A program made the translations under genes and the position numbers. This document shows positions 30,485 to 38,616 of a stretch of DNA of 64,000 nt, in pieces. Every line of letters begins with the position of its first letter. The stretch's first letter is position 1. Location: positions 682,001-746,000 of the forward strand of contig CAVUCL010000005.1 of the NCBI GenBank assembly GCA_963740055.1, written 5' to 3'. Under the pieces are notes generated by a model. That model had not been told where the DNA came from. It did no database searches and was given only the letters and a program-made list of their open reading frames with translations. Source of the DNA: WHSW01 sp963740055. GTDB lineage: Bacteria > Actinomycetota > Thermoleophilia > Solirubrobacterales > 70-9.

Positions 30485-31570
30485 CTAGTCACGGAGCTCC
30501 GCAAGCACGGCCACGGTCATCTCCTCGGTCCCGACCTCGACCTCCGCCGGGAGGTCGGCCATCGGCGGCGTCTCGGCTCCGACCCAGGCGAGATCGGGGG
30601 TTCGCACCCCGGTCGCGAGCACCGCCTCGACCGCGTCCTCGATCGCCTCCGCCTCGGCTGTCCGATCGAGCCCGTGGCGCAGCATCAACGCGGCGGAGAG
30701 GAAGGTCGCGAGCGGGTTCGCCTTGCCCTCGCCGGCGATGTCGGGCGCCGATCCGTGCACCGGCTCGAACACGCCCGGGCCGCCGTCGCCGAGGCTTGCC
30801 GAGGGCAGCATCCCGAGCGAGCCGGTGAGCATCGCGGACTCGTCGCTGAGGATGTCGCCGAACAGGTTCTCGGTCAGGATCACGTCGAAGCGCGCCGGGT
30901 CGGCGACGAGCTGCATCGCCGCGTTGTCGACCAGCAGATGATCGAGCTCGACGTCGCCGTAGTCAGCGGCCAGGCGCTCGACCGTCTCGCGCCACAGGCG
31001 GGAGGTCTCGAGCACGTTCGCCTTGTCGACCGAGGTGACCCGGCCGCGCCGGGCGCGCGCCGATTCGAAGCCGACCCGCGCGATCCGCTCGATCTCCGCG
31101 ACCGAGTACTCGCAGGTGTCGTGGGCGCGGTCGCCGGAGCGCCCCGAGTCGCCGAAGTAGATCCCGCCGGTGAGCTCGCGGACGACGAGCAGGTCGGTGC
31201 CGCGAATCCGATCCTCGCGCAGCGGGCTGGCGCCGAGCAGCGCGCTGCTCGGACGCACGGGGCGCAGGTTCGCGTACAGGCCGAGGCCCTTGCGCAGCCC
31301 GAGCAGACCCTGCTCCGGGCGCGGGGCGCCCGGCTCGGTGCTCTCCCACCGCGGCCCGCCGACCGCCCCGAGCAGGACCGCGTCAGCGGCGCGGCAGGCG
31401 TCGAGGACCTCGTCGGTGAGCGCGGTCCCGTGCTCGTCGATCGAGGCGCCGCCGATCGGGTGCTCGGTGAACTCGAAGTCGCCGACCGCGTCGAGGACCC
31501 GGCGCGCCGCGGCGACGATCTCCGGACCGATCCCGTCGCCGGCGAGGAGGACGACACGCGGCGCACTCAC
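30485..31570 (-). CDS. leuB: 3-isopropylmalate dehydrogenase
   Basis: 361 residues, third leucine-specific step. The nucleotide loop LLAGDGIGPEIV (about residues 7-18), the substrate-binding run GLLGLRKGLGLYANLRPVRP (about 87-106) and the NAD-binding GSAPDIAGEGKANP are canonical. GTG 31570 overlaps the methyltransferase stop as GTGA. It may also serve the citramalate (isoleucine) route. Confidence 0.95.
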   Translation of the reverse strand: MSAPRVVLLAGDGIGPEIVAAARRVLDAVGDFEFTEHPIGGASIDEHGTALTDEVLDACRAADAVLLGAVGGPRWESTEPGAPRPEQGLLGLRKGLGLYANLRPVRPSSALLGASPLREDRIRGTDLLVVRELTGGIYFGDSGRSGDRAHDTCEYSVAEIERIARVGFESARARRGRVTSVDKANVLETSRLWRETVERLAADYGDVELDHLLVDNAAMQLVADPARFDVILTENLFGDILSDESAMLTGSLGMLPSASLGDGGPGVFEPVHGSAPDIAGEGKANPLATFLSAALMLRHGLDRTAEAEAIEDAVEAVLATGVRTPDLAWVGAETPPMADLPAEVEVGTEEMTVAVLAELRD

Positions 31571-32322
31571 GCCGGCGGCCTGCGGGCCGTGATGTTGAGT
31601 CGCACGTACTCGAGCACCAGCGGTCGGGTCATCGATCCGAGCACCGTAGCCGCGAACGAGTCGTGGAGCTCGGGCGGCAGCAGCTCGAGGTGGCGGCTGA
31701 GCCCGACCGCGCGGACGTAGACCTCGGGCTCGGGCGGAGACACGGTCCGGTTCTCGAGCCAGACGCTGATCGAGTCGAAGCCCGCCCGCTCGAGCCGCGC
31801 CCGCGTGTCGCCGACCGAGGCGAAGTTGTAGGTGGCCGGGATCCCGCGCAAATAGGGCGCGAAGCGCTCGTCGCCCTCCGCCGCCTCGACCGCGCGCTTC
31901 CACTCGGCCACGTTGCCCTCTCCCCCGCACTGCGCCTCGAGCGCGCCCCCGGGGTGCAGGGCCGCGTGCAGGCGCTCGAAGAGCCGCTGATGGTCGAGAA
32001 TCCAGTGGAAGGTCGCGTTCGAGAACACCGCCTCGACCGCGCGGTCGAGGGTCAGCTCAAGCAAATCGGAGACGATCAGCTCGCTGCGCTCGGGATCGAG
32101 GCGCTCGCCGGCGGTAGCGATCATCGAGGGCGACGCGTCGACTCCGATCACACGCCCGCGGGGCAGGCGGTCGAGGAGCAGGCGCGTGACCCGCCCGCTG
32201 CCGCAGCCAGCGTCGAGCACGGTCTCGTCGCCGTCGAGCTCGAGCCGCGCGAGCACCTCACGTCCCCACTCCTCCTGCGGGTCGGCGACGCGATCGTAGG
32301 TGGCGGAGTCCCAGTCGGTCAC
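31567..32322 (-). CDS. Class I SAM-dependent methyltransferase (Tam-like)
   Basis: 251 residues. The SAM-binding motif I is VLDAGCGSGRVTRLL (about residues 35-49), followed by GVDASPSMIATA (motif II) and the aromatic FSNATFHWILDH (about 99-110). The last resembles trans-aconitate methyltransferase, which detoxifies trans-aconitate or isopropylmalate-related acids. It is locked between leuD and leuB with 4-nt overlaps at both ends. That context makes an isopropylmalate- or aconitate-like substrate attractive, but this is inference. Confidence 0.82.
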   Translation of the reverse strand: MTDWDSATYDRVADPQEEWGREVLARLELDGDETVLDAGCGSGRVTRLLLDRLPRGRVIGVDASPSMIATAGERLDPERSELIVSDLLELTLDRAVEAVFSNATFHWILDHQRLFERLHAALHPGGALEAQCGGEGNVAEWKRAVEAAEGDERFAPYLRGIPATYNFASVGDTRARLERAGFDSISVWLENRTVSPPEPEVYVRAVGLSRHLELLPPELHDSFAATVLGSMTRPLVLEYVRLNITARRPPA

Positions 32323-32879
32323 AGGCTGGTGGTGTCCGGGACCAGGGTTGGGGCGCGGGCCTCGAAGGCGTCGATCTCAGCGCCGCGCTGGAGGGTGATC
32401 GCGATCTCGTCGAGGCCGTTCGCGAGCCGGTGCTTGGTCTCCTCGTCGATCTCGAACCGGACCACGCCGCCGGCGTGGTCGACGGTCTGGTCGTCGAGGT
32501 CGATCCGCGCCCGGCCGGCGGCGGCGATCGCGCGACAGGTCGGCTCGTCGCAGATCACCACCAGCAGCCCGATCTTGAGGCAGTTGGCGTAGAAGATGTC
32601 GCCGAACGACGGCGCGATCACCGCCCGAAAGCCGAAGTCCTGAAGCGCCCACGGGGCGTGCTCACGTGAGGAGCCGCAGCCGAAGTTGGCGCCGGCGACC
32701 AGGATCGGGTTCGGCTCGAGCTCGATCTCGCCGTCGCGGATCCAGTCGTAGAAGAGGAACTCGCCGAAGCCGGTGCGCTCGACCCGCTTCAGGAACTGCT
32801 TCGGGATGATCTGGTCGGTGTCGACGTCGGCGCGGTCGAGGTGCGAGACGCCGCCTTCGACGATGTCTACGGGGTCCAT
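32319..32879 (-). CDS. leuD: 3-isopropylmalate dehydratase small subunit
   Basis: 186 residues. The swivel domain has DVDTDQIIPKQFLK (about residues 18-31) and the substrate loop GANFGCGSSREHAPWAL (about 63-79). It partners LeuC to isomerise 2- to 3-isopropylmalate (and citramalate to methylmalate). The start ATG 32879 lies 13 nt after the leuC stop; its stop overlaps the methyltransferase start. Confidence 0.95.
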   Translation of the reverse strand: MDPVDIVEGGVSHLDRADVDTDQIIPKQFLKRVERTGFGEFLFYDWIRDGEIELEPNPILVAGANFGCGSSREHAPWALQDFGFRAVIAPSFGDIFYANCLKIGLLVVICDEPTCRAIAAAGRARIDLDDQTVDHAGGVVRFEIDEETKHRLANGLDEIAITLQRGAEIDAFEARAPTLVPDTTSL

Positions 32880-32892
32880 CGAGCGCCTCCCG

Positions 32893-34308
32893 TCATTCCC
32901 ACTCCCGAATGTCGACGAAGCGACCCTCGATCGCCGCCGCGGCGGCCATCCGGGGGCTGACCAGGTGCGTGCGGCCACCCTTGCCCTGGCGGCCCTCGAA
33001 GTTGCGGTTCGAGGTCGAGGCGCAGCGCTCGCCCGGGCTGAGGATGTCGGGGTTCATCCCCAGGCACATCGAGCAGCCGGCGCTGCGCCAGTCGAAGCCC
33101 GCCGCCCGAAAAACCTCGTCCAACCCCTCGCGCTCGGCCTCGGCCTTGACCTGCGCCGAGCCGGGGACGACCATCGCCGCGACCCCGGCCGCGACGCGAC
33201 GACCATCGATCATGCTCGCCGCCTCGCGCAGGTCGCCGATGCGCGAGTTGGTGCAGGAGCCGATGAAGACCCGGTCGAGGGCGATCTCCCGCATCGCCCG
33301 GCCCGGCGCGAGGTCCATGTAGCGCAGCGCCCGCTCCTCGGTCTCGGTTGCCGGCTCGGGCACGGCGCCGGTCACCTCGACGACCTGGCCCGGGTTCGTG
33401 CCCCAGGTGACCATCGGCGAGAGCGAGGCGGCGTCGATCTCGACCTCGGCGTCGAACTCGGCTCCCTCGTCGGTCGGGAGCCGGCGCCAGGCGGCGACCG
33501 CCGCGTCGAGGTCGTCCGGCGCGGCCGGGCGGCCCTCGACCCATTCGAAGGTGGTCGTGTCCGGGGCGATCATCCCCGCCCTGCCCCCGCCCTCGATCGT
33601 CATGTTGCAGATCGTCATCCGGTTCTCCATCGAGAGGCCGCGGATCGTCTCGCCGGCGTACTCGACCGCATGCCCGACCATCCCGCCGGTGCCGAGCCGG
33701 CCGATCGTCGCCAGGATCAGGTCCTTGGCGGCGACGCCGTTGCCGAGCTCGCCCGAATAGGAGATCCGCATCGTCTTCGGGCGCCGCTGGCCCAGGCACT
33801 GGGTCGCGAGCACGTGCTCGACCTCGGAGGTGCCGATCCCGAACGCGAGCGCGCCGAACGCGCCGTGGGTCGAGGTGTGGCTGTCGCCGCAGACGATCGT
33901 CAGCCCGGGCTGGGTCAGCCCGAGCTCGGGGCCGATCACGTGCACGATCCCCTGGCGGTCGGAGCCAAGCGAATGGATCGGGACCTCGAACTCAGCGCAG
34001 TTTCGCTCCAGCGTCTCGACCTGGATCCGCGAGAGCTCGTCGGCGATCAGGCGCGCCGCCGGGGTGCCGTCGGTGGGCACGTTGTGGTCGGCGGTGGCGA
34101 CGGTGCGGTCGGGCCGCCTGACCTCGCGCCCGGCAAGCCGGAGGCCGTCGAACGCCTGCGGCGAGGTGACCTCGTGCACGAGGTGCAGGTCGACGTAGAT
34201 CAACCCCTCGGCGACCTCGTGCGCCGACCAGATCTTGTCGAAGAGCGTCTGCGCCACATCAGGCGCCTCAACGGCGGCGCGGCTCGGCTTCGCTTCGCTC
34301 GGCCTCAC
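32893..34308 (-). CDS. leuC: 3-isopropylmalate dehydratase large subunit
   Basis: 471 residues. The aconitase-type iron-sulfur ligands are visible in FIGSCTNSR (about residue 348) and GCSMCLGMNPD (about 408-411); the GDSHTSTHGAFGALAFGIGTSEVEHVLATQ block (about 142 onward, read in parts) is typical. The start is GTG 34308, sharing one base with the stop of the XRE-cupin gene. Its first 15 codons include a GAAGCGAAGC run unrelated to the conserved protein, so a start closer to DVAQTLFDKIW is possible. Confidence 0.94.
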   Translation of the reverse strand: MRPSEAKPSRAAVEAPDVAQTLFDKIWSAHEVAEGLIYVDLHLVHEVTSPQAFDGLRLAGREVRRPDRTVATADHNVPTDGTPAARLIADELSRIQVETLERNCAEFEVPIHSLGSDRQGIVHVIGPELGLTQPGLTIVCGDSHTSTHGAFGALAFGIGTSEVEHVLATQCLGQRRPKTMRISYSGELGNGVAAKDLILATIGRLGTGGMVGHAVEYAGETIRGLSMENRMTICNMTIEGGGRAGMIAPDTTTFEWVEGRPAAPDDLDAAVAAWRRLPTDEGAEFDAEVEIDAASLSPMVTWGTNPGQVVEVTGAVPEPATETEERALRYMDLAPGRAMREIALDRVFIGSCTNSRIGDLREAASMIDGRRVAAGVAAMVVPGSAQVKAEAEREGLDEVFRAAGFDWRSAGCSMCLGMNPDILSPGERCASTSNRNFEGRQGKGGRTHLVSPRMAAAAAIEGRFVDIREWE

Positions 34309-34892
34309 TAGCCGCGCCTCAATCCCGCTGCGACGACGGCGAGGAAGCGCGCCGGCTCCGAGCCCGGGTTGGTGAACCGATGGGGAAGGTCGGCATCGAA
34401 GGTGACCGTGTCGCCGGCGGCCAGGTCGTGGCGCTCGTCGTCGATCATCAGCGCCAACTCGCCACCGAGCAGGACCGCGGTCTCGCGCGCGCCGGGCTCG
34501 TGCAGCGGCGGGTCGCCGGGACGGCCGGTCGAGGCCCCGGGCGCCAGCGTGTGCAGGGAGACGTCGGCGCGCTGTCCGGGAAGCGGCGGCGTGAGCTCCT
34601 CGGTGCGATGACCGTCGCGCTCGCGCTCGCGCCCCGCGCCGGCGCGGGTGACGACCACATGGCCGCCCTCGTCGAGGCGCAGCAGCTGCGAGAGCGAGAG
34701 GTCGAGCCCGGCGGCGATCCGCTCGGCGACGGTCAGGGTCGGGCTCGTCTCGCCGCGCTCGACCTGCGACAGCATCGGCGCCGAGACGCCGCTGCGCTCG
34801 GCGAGGTCGCGCAGCGAGAGGTCCATGCCCTCACGCAGCGCCCGCACTCTGGTCCCGAGCGCGTTCGCGCCCTCGATCTCGACCGCGCTCAC
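34308..34892 (-). CDS. XRE-family regulator with C-terminal cupin
   Basis: 194 residues. An N-terminal helix-turn-helix (about residues 14-68, with LRDLAERSGVSAPMLSQVERGETSPTL read in parts) is followed by a cupin barrel (about 105-190) with the ligand-type stretch PPLHEPGARETAVLLGGELAL and DLPHRFTNPG. Such proteins sense small metabolites and control nearby genes. The gene is directly upstream of leuC and shares one base with it, so control of leuCD-leuB or its own promoter is a reasonable guess. The effector is unknown. Confidence 0.85.
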   Translation of the reverse strand: MSAVEIEGANALGTRVRALREGMDLSLRDLAERSGVSAPMLSQVERGETSPTLTVAERIAAGLDLSLSQLLRLDEGGHVVVTRAGAGRERERDGHRTEELTPPLPGQRADVSLHTLAPGASTGRPGDPPLHEPGARETAVLLGGELALMIDDERHDLAAGDTVTFDADLPHRFTNPGSEPARFLAVVAAGLRRG

Positions 34893-34900
34893 GCCCTGTA

Positions 34901-34930
34901 CGTTATCACGAACGCTTGTCTAGCTCCAAG
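34901..34930 (-). promoter_or_regulatory. Internal promoter and possible operator for xre-leuC
   Basis: On the minus strand CTTGGA (34930-34925), a 17-nt spacer and GATAAC (34907-34902), 9 nt before the GTG start. The imperfect palindrome CGTTATCACGAACG (34901-34914) covers the -10 and is a natural site for autoregulation. It would allow leuCD-leuB expression apart from leuA. Confidence 0.45.
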
Positions 34931-34948
34931 CGAAGCGGACGTCGTCGC

Positions 34949-35698
34949 CTACCGCGTCTGCCCACTCGGCCGCACGAGGACCTCGTTGATGCTCACGTGC
35001 TTCGGCTGGCCGACCGCGTAGACGACCGCGTTCGCGATGTCGGCGGACTCCAGCACCTTGCCGGTCGCCTCGCGCGCCTTCTCGATCTGCTCGAGCACGT
35101 ACTCGTTCGTGTTGTGGCCGTGGAGCTCGGTCTCGACGAAGCCGGGCTCGACACAGGTCACCCGAACCCCGATCATCGCCCCCTCCTGGCGCAGCGACTC
35201 GGAGAACCCGACGACGCCCCACTTGGTCATGTTGTAGACGCCCGAGCCGAGCGCGGCGACCCGTCCGGCGACCGACGACACGTTGACCACGTCCCCTCCC
35301 CCGCCGTCGCGGATCAGCGGCAGCGCGTAGTGGGTGCAGTACAGAAGCCCGAGGCAGTTGACGTCGATCATCCGCCGCCATTCGGCCGGATCGGCTCCCT
35401 GCAAGGGCCCGAGCAGCATCACGCCGGCGTTGTTGACCAGGCAGTCGAGCCCGCCGAGCTCGGCGTTCGCCGTCTCGACTAGCGCCCGCGCCTCGTCCTC
35501 GACCCCGACGTCGACCCCGATCGCGACCGCGGTTCCACCGTCGCCGGAGATCCGCTCGGCGAGCTCGTCGAGCCGCTCCTTTCGCCGCGCGCCGAGCGCG
35601 ACGCTCGCGCCCGCGGCGACCATCGCCTCGGCGGTCGCTGCCCCGATCCCCGACGAGGCGCCGGTGATCAGCACCTTCCGTCCGTCGAGCGAGCCCAT
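34949..35698 (-). CDS. Short-chain dehydrogenase/reductase
   Basis: 249 residues, classical SDR. The cofactor loop is TGASSGIG (about residues 12-19), NNAG is at about 89-92, the catalytic Ser is in VSSVAGR (about 140) and the YxxxK pair is in YNMTK (about 154-158). It lies between leuA and the regulator on the same strand, with 25 bp after leuA. The substrate is unknown. A role in branched-chain metabolism is suggested only by position. Confidence 0.9.
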   Translation of the reverse strand: MGSLDGRKVLITGASSGIGAATAEAMVAAGASVALGARRKERLDELAERISGDGGTAVAIGVDVGVEDEARALVETANAELGGLDCLVNNAGVMLLGPLQGADPAEWRRMIDVNCLGLLYCTHYALPLIRDGGGGDVVNVSSVAGRVAALGSGVYNMTKWGVVGFSESLRQEGAMIGVRVTCVEPGFVETELHGHNTNEYVLEQIEKAREATGKVLESADIANAVVYAVGQPKHVSINEVLVRPSGQTR

Positions 35699-35723
35699 CG
35701 GCGATCAGCCTATCGGCCGCGGC

Positions 35724-37313
35724 TCACGGACCCGGCGTCGCCGGCTCGCTCGCGGCCTCGGCGGCGACGCCCTCGGCCTCGCGTATCGCGGCGCCCTCGA
35801 GCGCGTTCGAGAGCGCTCGCACGTAGGCGCGGGCCGAGGCCTCGAGGATGTCGGTGGCGACGCCCTGACCGCTCGCGAGGCGGCCGTGCGCGCGCAGCAT
35901 CACGGTCACCTCGCCGAGCGCGTCCTCGCCCTCGGTGACCGCCGCGACCGTGTACTGGCGCAGCTCCGAGTCGACCCCGGTCGCGTCGCGGACGGCGCCG
36001 AATATCGCGTCCACGGGCCCGTCGCCGCTCGACTCGCCGGTCGACTCGGCGCCGTCGGGCATCGTCACCGCGACCCGCGCCCGCGGCTCGCGCCGGGTCG
36101 ACGCCTCGACGTCGAGCCAGGCGAGCTCGTAGCGAGCGGAGCCGTCGCGGACCTGGTCGGAGACGATCGCCTCGAGGTCGAGCGCGGTGACCTGCTTCTT
36201 GCGGTCGGCGACGTCCTTGAAGCGCTTGAACGCCTCGTTCAGGGCGCTGCCGTCGACGGCGAAGCCGAGCTGCTCGAGCGCGTCGCGCAGCGCGTGGCGC
36301 CCCGAGTGCTTGCCGAGTACGATCGAGTTCGACTCGAGCCCGACGTCGCGCGCGTCCATGATCTCGTAGGTCGAGCGCTCCTTCAGCACCCCGTCCTGGT
36401 GGATCCCGGATTCGTGCGCGAACGCGTTGCGCCCGACGATCGCCTTGTTGGGCTGCACCTGATAGCCGGTGAACCGCGTGACCATGCGCGAGGTGCGCGC
36501 GAGCTCGCGGGTGTCGAGCCCGGTGTCGAGCCCATGCTCGTCGCTGCGGGTCCGCAGCAGCATCGCGATCTCCTCGAGCGAGCAGTTGCCGGCGCGCTCC
36601 CCGATCCCGTTGACCGCGCACTCCACCTGGCGCGCGCCCGCGAGCAAGCCGGCGTAGGAGTTGGCGACCGCGAGGCCGAGGTCATCGTGACAGTGGACCG
36701 AGAGCTCGACCTCGCGCAGCTCGGGGACGAGCTCGTAAAGGCGGGCGAAGTAGCGACCGTACTCCTCCGGGGTCGTGTAGCCGACGGTGTCGGGGATGTT
36801 GACCACGGTCGCGCCCTCGGCGACGGCGACCGCGCAGACCTCTGCGGTGAACTCGATCTCGGCCCGGGTCGCGTCCATGGGCGAGAACTCGACGTCCTCG
36901 CAGTAGGAGCGCGCGAGCGCGACCGCCGCCCGTGCCTGGCCCTTGACGTCCTCGCGGGTGCTGTTGAGCTGGTGGGTGATATGGATGTCGGAGGTCGAGA
37001 TGAAGGTGTGGATGCGCGGGCGGTCGGAGTCGCGGATCGCGTTCCAGGCGGCGTCGATGTCGGCCTTGTGGGTGCGGGCGAGGCCGCAGATCACCGGCCC
37101 CTCGACGTTGCGGGCGATCGCCTCGACCGCCTCGAAGTCACCCGGCGAGGTGATCGGGAACCCGGCCTCGATCACGTCGACGCCGAGCCGCGCGAGCTGC
37201 TGTGCAATCTCGACCTTCTCCTGCGTGTTGAGCGAGATCCCGGGCGACTGCTCGCCGTCGCGCAGCGTCGTGTCGAAGATGTGGACCCTTGCGGGCGAAT
37301 CGGTGGAAGCCAT
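35724..37313 (-). CDS. leuA: 2-isopropylmalate synthase
   Basis: 529 residues, first leucine-specific step (2-oxoisovalerate plus acetyl-CoA). The catalytic FDTTLRDGEQSPGISLN (about residues 13-29), SVHCHDDLGLAVANSYAG (about 204-221), NGIGERAGNCSLEE and HESGIHQDG are diagnostic. A C-terminal domain from about 390 is the leucine-feedback domain. The start ATG 37313 is preceded by AGAAGGAG 11 nt upstream. A leucine-rich leader peptide lies in its 5' leader. Confidence 0.95.
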   Translation of the reverse strand: MASTDSPARVHIFDTTLRDGEQSPGISLNTQEKVEIAQQLARLGVDVIEAGFPITSPGDFEAVEAIARNVEGPVICGLARTHKADIDAAWNAIRDSDRPRIHTFISTSDIHITHQLNSTREDVKGQARAAVALARSYCEDVEFSPMDATRAEIEFTAEVCAVAVAEGATVVNIPDTVGYTTPEEYGRYFARLYELVPELREVELSVHCHDDLGLAVANSYAGLLAGARQVECAVNGIGERAGNCSLEEIAMLLRTRSDEHGLDTGLDTRELARTSRMVTRFTGYQVQPNKAIVGRNAFAHESGIHQDGVLKERSTYEIMDARDVGLESNSIVLGKHSGRHALRDALEQLGFAVDGSALNEAFKRFKDVADRKKQVTALDLEAIVSDQVRDGSARYELAWLDVEASTRREPRARVAVTMPDGAESTGESSGDGPVDAIFGAVRDATGVDSELRQYTVAAVTEGEDALGEVTVMLRAHGRLASGQGVATDILEASARAYVRALSNALEGAAIREAEGVAAEAASEPATPGP

Positions 37314-37324
37314 CGCGGCTCTTA

Positions 37325-37413
37325 CTCCTTCTACGTAGTGCGAATGAACCTTGCTTGCTCGCGGCTATCGCGCCGCCCGGCGATTACTCCCCCCGGAGGG
37401 GGAGGAGAAGGAG
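37325..37413 (-). promoter_or_regulatory. leuA attenuator region
   Basis: The leader mRNA contains a hairpin CUCCCCC-UCCG-GGGGGAG (37404-37387), a UNCG-type tetraloop on a 7-bp stem covering the last leader codons. A second stem, GCGGC/GCCGC, lies at 37376-37361. The leucine-codon stretch CUCCUUCU (37413-37406) is exactly complementary to AGAAGGAG (37332-37325), the leuA ribosome site. Stalling at leucine codons would free that site. Confidence 0.65.
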
Positions 37414-37443
37414 GAGCGCCAGGTTGTGGAGGCGATGGGCCAT
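37384..37443 (-). CDS. leuL: Leucine-rich leader peptide of the leuA operon
   Basis: ATG 37443 to TAA 37386-37384 encodes 19 residues, MAHRLHNLALLLLLPLRGE, with eight leucines, five of them consecutive (codons CTC, CTC, CTT, CTC, CTC). This is the classic form of a ribosome-sensing leader for a leucine operon; leader-peptide control of leuA is known in actinobacteria. No strong ribosome site precedes it, but a TACCCT -10 lies 11 nt upstream, so the message may be leaderless at this ATG. Confidence 0.85.
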   Translation of the reverse strand: MAHRLHNLALLLLLPLRGE

Positions 37444-37454
37444 TCGCTGCACGC

Positions 37455-37460
37455 AGGGTA
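37455..37460 (-). promoter_or_regulatory. Candidate -10 of the leuA operon
   Basis: TACCCT on the minus strand (TAnnnT type), 11 nt before the leader peptide ATG. No convincing -35 is visible. The 54-bp gap to the divergent permease gene must hold both promoters. Confidence 0.4.
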
Positions 37461-37497
37461 GCGCACGATTGCGGCGAATCCGAGACCCGGAGATTCG

Positions 37498-38616
37498 ATG
37501 ACGGCGGCGCGCATAGAGGCCCGGGCGGTGTTCAAGGTCGCGGCGATCGTGCTCGTCGCGATCGGGGTCGCGCTGCTCGCCGAGCACGTGATCGTCGAGG
37601 TGCGAACGACGATCCGCTGGCTCTTCGCCGGGGTCTTCCTCGCGCTCGCGCTCAGCCCGCTGGTCGACCTGGTCGAGCGCGCCCGCCTCCGCGGGCGCTC
37701 GCTGCCGCGCTGGCTCGCGATCCTGGTCGCCTACCTGCTGGCGCTCGCGGTCTTCGTCTTCCTCGTCCTGCACGTGATCCCGCCGATCGTGACCGAGGTC
37801 GAGCGGCTCGGATCGCAGCTCCCCACCTACGTCAAGGACTTCGAGGGCTGGGCGAACGGCAACGACGCCTTCCGCGAGCTCAACGACAAGTACGACCTGA
37901 CGAAGCTGCTCAGCACCGAGGCGGCGCAGCTCCCGGCCCGCCTCGGCGACGCCGCCGGGGCCGCGAAGGCGGTCACCGTCGGCCTGATCGGCAACCTGGT
38001 CGAGGCGATCGTCGTGCTCACGATCGCCTACTTCCTGCTCCTCGACGGCGGGCGCCAGTTCGAGCGCGCGACCGCGCGCCTCGCCGCCCCGCAGCGCGAG
38101 CGCGTGCGCCGCGTCGGGGTCCGGATCGCGGGCATCGTCCGCTCCTACGTCTCGGTCAACCTGCTGCTCGCGGCGCTCGCAGGGGTGTTCACATGGCTCT
38201 CGCTCGAGCTGCTCGGGGTCGAGCTCGCGATCCCGCTCGCGGTGCTGGTCGCGATCCTCGACCTGGTGCCGCTGATCGGGTTCACGATCGGCGGGCTCCT
38301 GGTCGCCGTGGTCGCCGCGCTGCACGACTTCCCGACCGCGCTGATCGTCTGGGCGGCGCTGTTCATCGTCTACCAGCAGGTCCAGGACCGGGTGATCCAG
38401 CCGCTGTTCTACCGGCGCGCGGTCCGGATCCACCCCGTGGTCGCGATCGTCGTCGTGCTCGCCGGGGCGCAGCTCGCCGGCATCCTCGGCGCCCTGCTCG
38501 CGATCCCGGTCGCGGCCGCGCTCGGCGCGATCTACGACGAGCTCTGGCCGGCCGCCGACGATTCGCGCGAGGAGCCGGGCGGACTCGACCCGTCTCCCGC
38601 CCCGGTGTCGCCGTAG
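37498..38616 (+). CDS. AI-2E family transporter (PerM-like)
   Basis: 372 residues with about eight hydrophobic segments. Paired N-terminal helices (about 10-65, 75-100), a hydrophilic loop (about 105-160) and the conserved C-terminal block LDLVPLIGFTIGG (about 254-266) followed by a long helix region are the family pattern. Members are membrane exporters of various solutes; the AI-2 name is not proof of substrate. The start ATG 37498 has GGAG 8 nt upstream. The 3' end overlaps the next, opposing gene by 85 nt. Confidence 0.88.
   Translation: MTAARIEARAVFKVAAIVLVAIGVALLAEHVIVEVRTTIRWLFAGVFLALALSPLVDLVERARLRGRSLPRWLAILVAYLLALAVFVFLVLHVIPPIVTEVERLGSQLPTYVKDFEGWANGNDAFRELNDKYDLTKLLSTEAAQLPARLGDAAGAAKAVTVGLIGNLVEAIVVLTIAYFLLLDGGRQFERATARLAAPQRERVRRVGVRIAGIVRSYVSVNLLLAALAGVFTWLSLELLGVELAIPLAVLVAILDLVPLIGFTIGGLLVAVVAALHDFPTALIVWAALFIVYQQVQDRVIQPLFYRRAVRIHPVVAIVVVLAGAQLAGILGALLAIPVAAALGAIYDELWPAADDSREEPGGLDPSPAPVSP

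Noticed and set aside
34280..34305. GAAGCGAAGC run at the leuC start as a third copy of the palindromic element
   Set aside because: It shares ten bases with the core but has no complementary arms.
34925..34940. AAGCGAAGCGGA upstream of the XRE gene as a copy of the palindromic element
   Set aside because: Only 11-12 core bases match and the flanks do not pair. It could be a decayed copy but cannot be supported.
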